Source: Pseudomonadota bacterium
GTDB lineage: Bacteria; Pseudomonadota; Alphaproteobacteria; Reyranellales; Reyranellaceae
Assembly (NCBI GenBank): GCA_023436825.1
Contig: JAEZHS010000351.1
Span: 1 to 5,331 of the forward strand
DNA: 5,331 nt
Direction: 5' to 3'
Of the stretch, positions 1 through 5,331 are shown in pieces (the first letter of the stretch is position 1; each line of letters starts with the position of its first letter). The notes under the pieces are model-generated. The model ran no database searches and had not been told where the DNA came from. It saw only the letters and a list, made by a program, of their open reading frames with translations. The position numbers and the translations under genes are program-made.

Positions 1-50
1 CCGTATGACGGCGACACCTCCCCTTCGCGATGTCCGCGAAGGAGAGCAAG
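1..50. other. Left-edge non-coding tail downstream of the amidohydrolase gene
   Basis: This stretch follows the stop codon of the minus-strand amidohydrolase gene. It holds a GC-rich hairpin (22-42). Further left on the minus strand a purine-rich GGGGAGG (about 15-21) resembles a Shine-Dalgarno sequence, but no ATG follows it at a usable distance inside the window. A GTG abuts it with no spacing, so no start can be called. A further gene of the same operon may begin just beyond the edge. Confidence 0.4.
22..42 (-). terminator. GC-rich hairpin after the operon's last visible gene; possible terminator or mRNA-end stem
   Basis: CCTTCGCG (22-29) and CGCGAAGG (35-42) form a perfect 8 bp inverted repeat around the 5-base loop ATGTC. 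It begins eight bases past the amidohydrolase stop codon (51-53) in the direction of transcription. On the minus strand the bases after the stem are GGAGGTG rather than a run of T, so it is not a standard intrinsic terminator. It could stabilise the 3' end, act with Rho, or be an intergenic stem inside a longer operon. The stem is seen directly; the role is inferred. Confidence 0.4.
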
Positions 51-1145
51 TCAAAGTCCGAGCCGGTAGACGCGGTTGGCGGTGCCGCTGAAGATCGCCT
101 TCTTCTCGTCGGCGGAGGCGCCGGCGGTCAGGCGCTTGAACATGTTCCACAGCGCCGGCATGCCGATGCCCATCTTCTCGCCCGGATAGTTGCTCTCGAC
201 CATGCATCGGTCGGGGCCGAACAGGTCGATGCAGGTCTTCACATACGGGCCCCAGTAGCCGGCGAGCGCTTCGGACGACGGCGGCGCCGGCAGCTTGCCG
301 TAGTCGTAGGCGGCGAGCCGCATGGTGACGCCGCCGAGCTTCACCGACACGTTGGGACACTTGGCGAGCTCGGTCATCGACGCCTTCCAGTTGGCGAAGA
401 CCTCGTCCTTCTTGCCGGCGTACGGGCCGTAGCCCAGCGGACCGCCCATGTGGCACATCACGATGCCGGCGTTGGGAAAAGCGCGCGCGAGCTCGACCGC
501 CTCGCCCAGCTGCGGATGGAACAGCCAGGCATCGAGCACCAGCCCCAGCTTCTCCAGCTGCTTCATGCCGGCGCGGACCGTCGCATCGCGATAGAGGCCG
601 GGTCCCGACACGCCGTGGCTGTTGCCGATGATGGGATCGGCATCCCAGCCGGCGGAGTAGCGGATGCCGCGGAAGCGCCCGCCGCCGGCCGCGATCTCGG
701 CCTCCAGCACCTCGGCAACGCGATCGCCGAGTGCCAGGTCGGCATAACCCACGATGCCGCGGCAGATGCGCGAGTGCCCGTAGCGGCCGCTGTCGCTCAT
801 GGCGGCGACGCCGGCCACGAACTCGACCTCGCCGACGGGCTTCATCTCCTCCGGCCCATGCGCCCGATACATCGAGCGGCATTCCTCGAACACCGTGGCG
901 ACGACGTTGTGTCCAGTGTTGAGGTCGGCCAGCAGCTCGTCGAGCAGATAGCGGAAGCGCGGGAAGTCCCACAGGTGATGGTGGGTGTCGACGATCGGCA
1001 ACTCGGGCTCGAGGATCGGCTCGATCTCCGCCCTGGCGTGCCAGGCATCGTCGGGCTTGAAGATGCGGCCAAAGCGTGTCGGCTCGCCGGGAGTGCGCGT
1101 GCCCTGGAACATCGCGCCGAGGCCGGACGTCGTCTCCTTCGCCAT
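51..1145 (-). CDS. Amidohydrolase-2 family metal-dependent hydrolase (COG3618-like lactonase/hydrolase)
   Basis: A 364-residue cytoplasmic TIM-barrel hydrolase of the amidohydrolase-2 family, whose members open lactones, hydrolyse C-N or C-O bonds, or decarboxylate. After about 48 leading residues comes the beta-1 metal motif VDTHHHLWD (52-60; His55 and His57). Later signatures are WLFHPQL (His210), CHMGGPLG (His232), VKLGG (268-272), CMVESNYPGEK (314-324) and the C-terminal GTANRVYRL (354-362). This is the COG3618-like branch that has Asn (N319) where many relatives have the beta-8 Asp. Length is normal for the branch. The ATG is supported by GGAGGG (1155-1160) nine bases upstream, inside the end of the alpha/beta hydrolase gene, whose stop is five bases away. 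It is the last visible gene of the operon. The family call is firm; the substrate is unknown, and a lactone or ester made upstream in the pathway is only plausible. Confidence 0.9.
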   Translation of the reverse strand: MAKETTSGLGAMFQGTRTPGEPTRFGRIFKPDDAWHARAEIEPILEPELPIVDTHHHLWDFPRFRYLLDELLADLNTGHNVVATVFEECRSMYRAHGPEEMKPVGEVEFVAGVAAMSDSGRYGHSRICRGIVGYADLALGDRVAEVLEAEIAAGGGRFRGIRYSAGWDADPIIGNSHGVSGPGLYRDATVRAGMKQLEKLGLVLDAWLFHPQLGEAVELARAFPNAGIVMCHMGGPLGYGPYAGKKDEVFANWKASMTELAKCPNVSVKLGGVTMRLAAYDYGKLPAPPSSEALAGYWGPYVKTCIDLFGPDRCMVESNYPGEKMGIGMPALWNMFKRLTAGASADEKKAIFSGTANRVYRLGL

Positions 1146-1150
1146 GGCCG

Positions 1151-1840
1151 TCAGCCCTCCACGATCAGCCGCGCGAGGGCGGCGGGCTCGCTCAGCATCG
1201 GATAGTGACCGGTATCGAGCTCATGCCAGCGGCCCTTCAGCGTCTCGCAGCAGCGCCGTTGATGGGCGACCGGCGGGTTGGTGCTCTGCTTGCACCAGAT
1301 CACCGAGGCGTTCCATGTCCGCTCCCAGAAGCGGTCGAGCTTCACCGGCTGGGTCATGGCTGCGATGGGATGCATGGTGCAGCGCTCGATGGCCCAGGCG
1401 CGCATGGCGGGGTCGAGATCCTTGAACAGGCGATTCTCGAAATCCTGCCGCGATGGGCCGCTCGTCAGCTCGGTATTGACCGCGGTCGGACGCTTGACGA
1501 TGTCCGGCAACGCCTCGCCGTTCATGAGCGCCAGCGCATCGGCAAACACCACGCGCGCAACCCGCTCGCGCGCCAGCTCGGCCGCGCGCGCCATCACCAT
1601 GCCGCCGGTGCTGGTGCCGACGAGTACGACGTCCTTGAGGTCCTCGTAGAACAGCAGGTTGGCGACCTCGTCCGCGTGGCTTTCCGTCGTGATGCCGGCG
1701 CGCACCTGGTTCTTGCGCTCGGCGCAGCCATCCAATGTCGGCGTGAGCACGCGATGGCCCTTGGCCAGAAGCTGCTCGGCGGTGGGCTTGAAGATCCAGC
1801 CGCCCTGGTAGGCGCCGTGGATCAACACGAACGTGGTCAT
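1151..1840 (-). CDS. Alpha/beta hydrolase, hydroxynitrile-lyase/esterase-like
   Basis: A compact 229-residue alpha/beta-hydrolase with no signal peptide, so probably cytoplasmic. The N-terminus FVLIHGAYQGGWIFKP (4-19) is the first strand plus the HG oxyanion-loop motif of the MhpC/hydroxynitrile-lyase-like group. The nucleophile elbow is VGTSTGG (74-80) with Ser77, and the catalytic His is His212 in LDTGHYPMLSEP (208-219). The usual acid before helix E is not obvious: the region WCKQSTNPP (182-190) lacks Asp or Glu, so Asp101 in VVFADAL (97-103) may serve, or the activity may differ. The ATG follows GGGGGAG (1845-1851) by four bases; the preceding dehydrogenase stop codon sits in that spacer, one base from the start, which points to coupled translation. 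The product probably cleaves an ester, a thioester or a C-C bond; the substrate cannot be read from sequence. Confidence 0.88.
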   Translation of the reverse strand: MTTFVLIHGAYQGGWIFKPTAEQLLAKGHRVLTPTLDGCAERKNQVRAGITTESHADEVANLLFYEDLKDVVLVGTSTGGMVMARAAELARERVARVVFADALALMNGEALPDIVKRPTAVNTELTSGPSRQDFENRLFKDLDPAMRAWAIERCTMHPIAAMTQPVKLDRFWERTWNASVIWCKQSTNPPVAHQRRCCETLKGRWHELDTGHYPMLSEPAALARLIVEG

Positions 1841-1841
1841 G

Positions 1842-2735
1842 TCACTCCCCCTTCACCTTCACGCCGGCCATCTGCTCGAAGATCTTCACGACCGCCGAGC
1901 CGTCCTGCTTGTTGAGGCCTTGGGCGCGGGCCATCTGGTAAACCTGCTGGCTGACGTTCGCGAGCAGCACCGGCACACCGAGGCGCTTGGCAAAGGCGGT
2001 CTCGAGCTCCTGGTCCTTGTAGGAGATGTCGATGGTGCCGCCGGGCTCGTAGTCGCCCTTGAGGATGCGCGGCACGCGCAGTTCCCAGGCCGCGCTGGCG
2101 CCGGTCGAGACCTTCACCACGTCGTAGATGGCCTGCGGATCGAGCCCCGCCTTGACGCCCAGCACCAGCGCCTCGGCCACCGCCACGGTGTTGACCTGCA
2201 CCAGCATGTTGTTGACCAGCTTCATGGCGAGCCCGCTGCCCAGCGGTCCGACATGGAAGGTGCGGTTGCCCATCGCCTTGAACAGGTCCTCGCATTTGGC
2301 GACGACCTCCTTGTCGCCGCCCACGATCACCGACAGCTCGCCCGACTGGGCGCGGCCGGTGCCGCCGCTCACCGGCGCATCGACCATGGCGATGCCCTTG
2401 GCCTTCAATTGCTCGGCGAGCGCACGGGCAGCGAAGGGATCGATGGTCGACATGCAGACCACGATGTGTCCCGGCTTGGAGCCCTTGATGATGCCGCGCT
2501 CGCCCGCGATCACCTCCTGCGCCTGATCGGTGGTCTCGACGATCAGGATGGTGCGGTCGACCGCGGCCGCCACCGCCTCGGCGTTGCCCGCGAGCTCGGC
2601 GCCCTTGGCGCGCACCGCGGCGGTCTTGCTCTGGTCGATGTCGTGCACCACCAGCTTGTGGCCGGCTTTCGCGAGATTGAGCGCCATCGGCCCGCCCATG
2701 GCGCCGAGCCCGATGAATCCGACCTTGCCGGCCAT
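1842..2735 (-). CDS. NAD-binding beta-hydroxyacid dehydrogenase (3-hydroxyisobutyrate dehydrogenase family)
   Basis: A 297-residue soluble dehydrogenase, the normal length for the 3-hydroxyisobutyrate/tartronate-semialdehyde reductase family, which interconverts beta-hydroxyacids and their semialdehydes. The Rossmann motif GFIGLGAMGGPMA spans residues 6-18. Asp32 at the end of beta-2 (VVHDID) favours NAD over NADP, where Asn-Arg-Thr is common. CMSTIDP (94-100) and the substrate loop DAPVSGG (119-125) follow. The catalytic lysine is K172 with N176 in GSGLAMKLVNNM (166-177), and YKDQELE (239-245) begins the conserved C-terminal helical segment. The ATG has GGAG six bases upstream (about 2742-2745). 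It sits 24 bases after the SDR gene and one base before the hydrolase. Family and cofactor class are well supported; the exact hydroxyacid is not known, and classical valine catabolism is not indicated by the neighbours. Confidence 0.92.
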   Translation of the reverse strand: MAGKVGFIGLGAMGGPMALNLAKAGHKLVVHDIDQSKTAAVRAKGAELAGNAEAVAAAVDRTILIVETTDQAQEVIAGERGIIKGSKPGHIVVCMSTIDPFAARALAEQLKAKGIAMVDAPVSGGTGRAQSGELSVIVGGDKEVVAKCEDLFKAMGNRTFHVGPLGSGLAMKLVNNMLVQVNTVAVAEALVLGVKAGLDPQAIYDVVKVSTGASAAWELRVPRILKGDYEPGGTIDISYKDQELETAFAKRLGVPVLLANVSQQVYQMARAQGLNKQDGSAVVKIFEQMAGVKVKGE

Positions 2736-2759
2736 GCGTTTCTCCGTTGGTTGTCGATG

Positions 2760-3536
2760 CTAGACACCGCCCGTGACGTCGATGGTGAGCCCGGTGACGA
2801 AATCGGCGTCGGACGAGGCGAGGAAGCAGATCACGTTGGCCTGGTCGGCCGGCTCGGCGACGCGGCGCAGCGGTGTGCGTTCGATCTCCTCGGCCTGCGA
2901 GGCCTGCGAGCGCTTGTCCCAGTGCGGCCGGATGCGCTCGGTCAACGTGACGCTGGGCGCGATGGCGTTGACGTTGATGCCGTCGGGCCCGAGCTCGAAG
3001 GCGAGCTTGCGGGTGAAGGCGATGATGCCGCCCTTGGCCGCGGCATAGGCGCTGGAGCTGTTGAAGCTCAAGCCCCGTCCCGCGATCGAGGCCAGGTTGA
3101 CGATCTTGCCGCTGCGCTTCTGTTTCATCACCGGGATCACGGTGTGGGTGCAGAGGAAGGTGGCGTCGAGGTTGAAGGCGATGAGCCTCTGCCACTCGGC
3201 GAATGTCAGCTGCTCGGTCGTGGCCCGCGGGTTGGCGATCACCGTGCTGCCGCCCACCGCATTGACCAGGATGTCGATGCCGCCGTGATCCTGCGCCGTT
3301 CGAGCGATCAGCTTCTCGACTTGCTGCGGGTCCAGGGCATCGATCAGCTCGCCCTGCACCTTGCCGCCCGACTTGCCGGCCGCCTGCTTCAGCGACGGCA
3401 CGGCCTCGTCGAGATGGCCCTGGTGGTTGTCGGCCACGATCACCGTGGCGCCTTCACCCACCATGATCCTGGCCGTGGCGCGGCCGATGCCGTTGGCACC
3501 GGCGGTGATCAGCGCCACCTTGTTCTTGAAGCGCAT
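2760..3536 (-). CDS. Short-chain dehydrogenase/reductase (classical SDR)
   Basis: A 258-residue classical SDR that oxidises an alcohol or reduces a carbonyl with a nicotinamide cofactor in the cytoplasm. Signatures in order are TAGANGIG (11-18, the TGxxxGIG nucleotide loop), Asp36 in VIVADN (suggesting NAD), VNAVGG (91-96, the NNAG position), the active-site Asn122 in FNLDATF, Ser150 in IVNLASIAG, and Tyr164/Lys168 in SAYAAAK. The C-terminus VTGLTIDVTGGV is typical. The start chosen is the ATG at 3534-3536, which opens the MRFKNKVALITAG core. Reading further upstream would add 30 residues of non-family sequence overlapping the previous gene. Its ATG shares one base with that gene's stop (TGATG), and AAGGTG lies five bases upstream, so the two are translationally coupled. 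All four catalytic residues are present; the substrate is unknown. Family members with similar motifs are often annotated 3-oxoacyl-ACP reductase, which I would not infer here. Confidence 0.93.
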   Translation of the reverse strand: MRFKNKVALITAGANGIGRATARIMVGEGATVIVADNHQGHLDEAVPSLKQAAGKSGGKVQGELIDALDPQQVEKLIARTAQDHGGIDILVNAVGGSTVIANPRATTEQLTFAEWQRLIAFNLDATFLCTHTVIPVMKQKRSGKIVNLASIAGRGLSFNSSSAYAAAKGGIIAFTRKLAFELGPDGINVNAIAPSVTLTERIRPHWDKRSQASQAEEIERTPLRRVAEPADQANVICFLASSDADFVTGLTIDVTGGV

Positions 3537-3886
3537 CAGATCACCTTGCGCACGATGTGATGACGGTTGGTCGTGAACGGCCGCACTTCGCTCGGCCAGC
3601 GGCCCTTCTCGCCGGCCTCCGCCCATTCCTTGCTTAAAAGCACGTCGGGACTGTCGAGCTCGTAGATCGCCATGTAGGTCGGCGCGCCGGCACCATCGAG
3701 CACCTTGCGCTGGCCCGCAATGTTGAAGGCGGCGGGCTCGGTCTTCATGCGCGTGACGCCGCGCACGCCCGGCACCTTGGAGAGCAAGGGCACGTGCTCC
3801 TTGTCATAGACTTCGTTGAACAGCGCCTCTTTTTCCTTGGCCACATCCATGCTGACGATGAACAGGTACTTCCCGGCGATTGGCAT
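3536..3886 (-). CDS. Small dimeric alpha/beta-barrel (EthD/DUF4286-like) protein
   Basis: A 116-residue protein that heads the minus-strand operon. It shows the ferredoxin-like alpha/beta-barrel pattern: a first strand KYLFIVSMDV (6-15), a helix carrying NEVYDKEHVPLLSKVPGVRG (24-43) with the histidine-proline EHVP typical of EthD/DUF4286-type proteins, then strand TYMAIYELDS (70-79) and a helix rich in charged residues. Such proteins usually dimerise and act as small isomerases, cyclases, monooxygenases or accessory proteins; EthD itself accompanies an ether-degrading P450 system. There is no signal peptide. GGGAGG (3892-3897) lies five bases before the ATG and is the strongest ribosome-binding site in the window, as expected for a lead gene. 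Its stop overlaps the SDR start. The fold call is moderately sure. The activity is not recognisable, and no catalytic residue can be assigned beyond a possible role for His31. Confidence 0.75.
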   Translation of the reverse strand: MPIAGKYLFIVSMDVAKEKEALFNEVYDKEHVPLLSKVPGVRGVTRMKTEPAAFNIAGQRKVLDGAGAPTYMAIYELDSPDVLLSKEWAEAGEKGRWPSEVRPFTTNRHHIVRKVI

Positions 3887-3945
3887 GTTTTCCTCCCGAG
3901 TGCATGGCTAGGATAGCCGGCAAAGGGCAGCGAAGGGAAACGACC
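3887..3945. promoter_or_regulatory. Divergent intergenic region with the promoters of both transcription units
   Basis: Only 59 bases separate the start codons of the EthD-like gene (minus) and the first LLM gene (plus), so if both are transcribed from here their promoters must overlap or extend into the coding starts. Weak -10-like hexamers occur back to back: TAGGAT (3909-3914) on the plus strand and TATCCT (complement of 3910-3915) on the minus strand, each four of six to the sigma-70 consensus. No convincing -35 is present for either. The ribosome-binding sites occupy both flanks: GGGAGG (3892-3897, minus) and AAGGGA (3933-3938, plus). Exact promoters are uncertain. Confidence 0.5.
3906..3918. 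promoter_or_regulatory. Short inverted repeat, possible operator
   Basis: GGCTA (3906-3910) and TAGCC (3914-3918) are perfect 5 bp arms around GGA. The repeat lies near the middle of the divergent region and coincides with the only -10-like hexamers on both strands, where a bound dimeric regulator could control both units. The arms are short enough to arise by chance and no regulator gene is visible nearby. Confidence 0.25.
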
Positions 3946-4815
3946 ATGAAAATTGGTGCAGTGATGTTCTTCACCGCGGACTCCATGCAGCCGGCGCCAC
4001 TGGCGCGGCTGCTCGAGGAGCGCGGCTTCGAATCGCTCTGGGTGCCCGAGCACACGCACATCCCCTCGTCACGCAAAACGCCCTATCCGGCAGGCGGCCC
4101 TTTGATCCGGCCCTACTACGACATCATGGACCCCTTCCTGGTGCTGAACACCGCGGCGACGGTGACGACGAAGCTCAAGGTCGGCACCGGCATCGCGCTC
4201 CTGACGCAGCGCGATCCCATCGTCACGGCCAAGGTCGTATCGACCATCGACCAGCTCTCACAGGGGCGCTTCCTGTTCGGCGTCGGCAACGGCTGGAACC
4301 AGGACGAGATCGAGAACCATGGCACCAAATTCGAGAGCCGCCACAAGCTCGCGCGCGAGCGCATGGAGGCGATGCAGGCGATCTGGACGCAGGAGGAGCC
4401 CGAGTATCACGGCGAGTTCGTGAACTTCGACAAGATGAAGCAGTGGCCCAAGCCGTTCCAGAAGCCGTATCCGCCGATCATCGTCGGCGGCGCCTTCCCC
4501 TATGCCGCGCGCCGCGCCATCCGATACGGCGACGGCTGGATCCCGCGCGCCGACCGGCTGGAGAAGGGCGGCGTGGGCGTGATCATCGACAAGTTCCGGG
4601 TCATGGCCAAGGAAGCCGGCCGCGATCCCGCGAGCCTGCCCATCACCATCTTCCGCGTGCCCGAAGTGCTCGATCAGCTGAAGTTCTGCCAGGAGATCGG
4701 CGTCGATCGCGTCACCTTCACGCTGCCGGCCGAGAAGGAGGACAAGCTGATGCCGATCATCGATCGCTGGACCGAGCTCAAGCGCCAGCTCGGCGGCTGC
4801 CAAGTCGGCGGCTGA
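3946..4815 (+). CDS. LLM class (luciferase-like) oxidoreductase, TIGR03619/F420-type
   Basis: A 289-residue luciferase-like TIM-barrel oxidoreductase, cytoplasmic, using reduced flavin or coenzyme F420. It fits the TIGR03619 type: MKIGAVMFFT start, GFESLWVPEHTHIP (28-41), TKLKVGTGIALLTQRDP (75-91), DQLSQGRFLFGVGNGWN (102-118), a KPYPPIIVGG strand (173-182), and YGDGWIP (194-200). Length is normal. The start is the ATG at 3946, preceded at seven bases by AAGGGA; the in-frame ATG at 3880 would add 22 non-family residues across the divergent intergenic region and is rejected. The last five codons form a near-duplicate of the five before them. The next LLM gene starts two bases after the stop. 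Family assignment is firm. F420 dependence is suggested by the subfamily name but is not proven, since many proteobacterial members have untested cofactors. Confidence 0.93.
   Translation: MKIGAVMFFTADSMQPAPLARLLEERGFESLWVPEHTHIPSSRKTPYPAGGPLIRPYYDIMDPFLVLNTAATVTTKLKVGTGIALLTQRDPIVTAKVVSTIDQLSQGRFLFGVGNGWNQDEIENHGTKFESRHKLARERMEAMQAIWTQEEPEYHGEFVNFDKMKQWPKPFQKPYPPIIVGGAFPYAARRAIRYGDGWIPRADRLEKGGVGVIIDKFRVMAKEAGRDPASLPITIFRVPEVLDQLKFCQEIGVDRVTFTLPAEKEDKLMPIIDRWTELKRQLGGCQVGG
4786..4815 (+). repeat. 15 bp tandem near-duplication at the 3' end of the first LLM gene
   Basis: CAGCTCGGCGGCTGC (4786-4800) is followed directly by CAAGTCGGCGGCTGA (4801-4815), identical at 12 of 15 positions. In frame this reads QLGGC then QVGG-stop. 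The two units differ in their last codon: TGC in the first, TGA in the second. A slippage duplication that extended the C-terminus by five codons is a simple reading; Gly-rich GC-biased coincidence is the alternative. Confidence 0.55.
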
Positions 4816-4817
4816 TC

Positions 4818-5331
4818 GTGGGCGTCAAGTTCGGGCTGTCGCTCAGCTTCCAGACCAATCCCGGCCTCGGCGAAACGTGGGACACGTCGTATCGCGAGAG
4901 CCTGGAGCTCGCGAGCGAAGCCGACCGGCTGGGATTCGACTCGATCTGGGCCAGCGAGCACCACGGCGAGGCCGCCGGCTACTGCCCCTCGCCCGTCGTC
5001 GCCTGCGCCGCGCTGGCGGTCGCCGCTCCCCACTGCCGCATCGGCCAGGGCGTGGCGCTGGCGCCGCTGTACGGCCATCCGCTGCGGCTGGCCGAGGACC
5101 TGTCGGTGATCGACAACATCTCCAGCGGCCGTATCGAGATCGGGCTGGGCCAGGGCTATCGACCTGCCGAGTTCGAGAGCTTCGGCTGGAACTACAAGAC
5201 TCGCACCAAAGCCTTCGAGGAATCGCTCGACATCCTGGAGCTCGCCTGGCGGGGCGAGCGCTTCGACTACGAGGGGCGCATCTACAACGTGAAGGGCGGC
5301 CTGCTGCGGCCGCCGCCGATCAGGCCCGGAC
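4818..5331 (+). CDS. LLM class flavin-dependent oxidoreductase, N-terminal part (runs off the window)
   Basis: A second luciferase-like oxidoreductase; 171 codons are present and the frame is open to the right edge. Motifs are GVKFGLSLSFQ (2-11), the beta-barrel strand GFDSIWASEHHGE (39-51) with the flavin-family EHH, IGQGVALAPLYGHPLRLAEDLSVIDNISSGR (75-105) and IEIGLGQGY (106-114). These are typical of FMNH2-dependent bacterial-luciferase-like monooxygenases, a different subfamily from the preceding gene. The start is the GTG at 4818-4820: the family N-terminus begins there, no in-frame ATG precedes it, and an upstream extension would run inside the previous gene. There is no clear Shine-Dalgarno; the previous stop ends two bases before, so coupling by re-initiation is likely. 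Nothing in the visible part is broken. Its substrate and full length are unknown, since full-length members are usually 320-380 residues. Confidence 0.9.
   Translation, partial: MGVKFGLSLSFQTNPGLGETWDTSYRESLELASEADRLGFDSIWASEHHGEAAGYCPSPVVACAALAVAAPHCRIGQGVALAPLYGHPLRLAEDLSVIDNISSGRIEIGLGQGYRPAEFESFGWNYKTRTKAFEESLDILELAWRGERFDYEGRIYNVKGGLLRPPPIRPG

Noticed and set aside
51..1145. Asn319 (SNYP) as a lost metal ligand in the amidohydrolase
   Set aside because: Asn at this place is, from memory, common in the same COG3618-like branch (ESNFP-type motif), so it is a subfamily trait rather than decay.
30..1205. A 391-codon plus-strand open frame opposite the amidohydrolase
   Set aside because: It is antisense to a gene with clear HxH and other amidohydrolase motifs, and its own translation shows no family signature.
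1076..1915. A 279-codon plus-strand open frame opposite the alpha/beta hydrolase
   Set aside because: It is antisense to a well-supported hydrolase and has no plausible start context.
1837..3195. A 452-codon minus-strand open frame overlapping two genes
   Set aside because: It is a frame-shifted shadow with Arg/Gly/His-rich low-complexity translation; the in-frame dehydrogenase and SDR explain the region.
1833..3560. A 575-codon plus-strand open frame running across the SDR and dehydrogenase genes
   Set aside because: It is antisense to genes with full catalytic motif sets. Its translation is rich in His, Asp, Gly, Arg and Leu with no recognisable domain, as expected from the reverse of GC-rich codons.
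3537..3626. A 30-residue N-terminal extension of the SDR
   Set aside because: The extra residues are not SDR-like and overlap the preceding gene; the ATG at 3534-3536 opens directly into the Rossmann core and has a good ribosome-binding site.
4258..5078. Minus-strand open frames opposite the two LLM genes (4258-4803 and 4674-5078)
   Set aside because: They mirror the codons of the LLM genes and lack domains or ribosome-binding sites.
1..5331. CRISPR array, mobile element, tRNA or phage signal
   Set aside because: No spaced repeats, terminal inverted repeats, transposase motifs, tRNA cloverleaf or integrase motif were seen on either strand; coding density leaves little room.

Overview
The window is GC-rich with very tight gene packing and strong third-position G/C bias, the style of a soil or rhizosphere alphaproteobacterium (Rhizobiales, Rhodospirillales or Reyranella-like). 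That placement rests on composition and gene mix only; there is no rRNA or other phylogenetic marker. No tRNA, rRNA, CRISPR array, insertion sequence or phage gene is visible. Almost every base is coding; the only non-coding stretches are the left-edge tail (about 50 bp), a 24 bp gap and a 59 bp divergent intergenic region.

Minus strand, read right to left from 3886 to 51, carries five genes that look like one operon: a small dimeric alpha/beta-barrel (EthD/DUF4286-like) protein; a classical short-chain dehydrogenase/reductase (SDR); a 3-hydroxyisobutyrate-dehydrogenase-family NAD-dependent beta-hydroxyacid dehydrogenase; an alpha/beta hydrolase of the hydroxynitrile-lyase/esterase type; and an amidohydrolase-2 (COG3618-like) hydrolase. 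Junctions are a 1-base TGATG overlap, then gaps of 23-24, 1 and 5 bases, and most Shine-Dalgarno sequences lie inside the preceding gene, so translational coupling is likely. A GC-rich hairpin lies just beyond the last stop codon.

Plus strand, from 3946 to the right edge, carries two tandem luciferase-like (LLM) flavin/F420 oxidoreductases from different subfamilies. The second starts with GTG two bases after the first gene's stop codon and is cut off by the window end. A 59 bp region (3887-3945) separates the two divergent units and must hold both promoters if both are transcribed from here; it contains a small perfect inverted repeat that overlaps weak -10-like hexamers on both strands.

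Taken together this looks like an uncharacterised catabolic cluster. The enzyme set fits a route in which an alcohol is oxidised to a carbonyl (SDR), oxygenated by an LLM enzyme to an ester or lactone, opened by one or both hydrolases, and the resulting hydroxyacid oxidised by the beta-hydroxyacid dehydrogenase. This is inference: no substrate can be named from sequence, and no regulator or transporter lies in the window. Every family here is known; what may be new is the combination.
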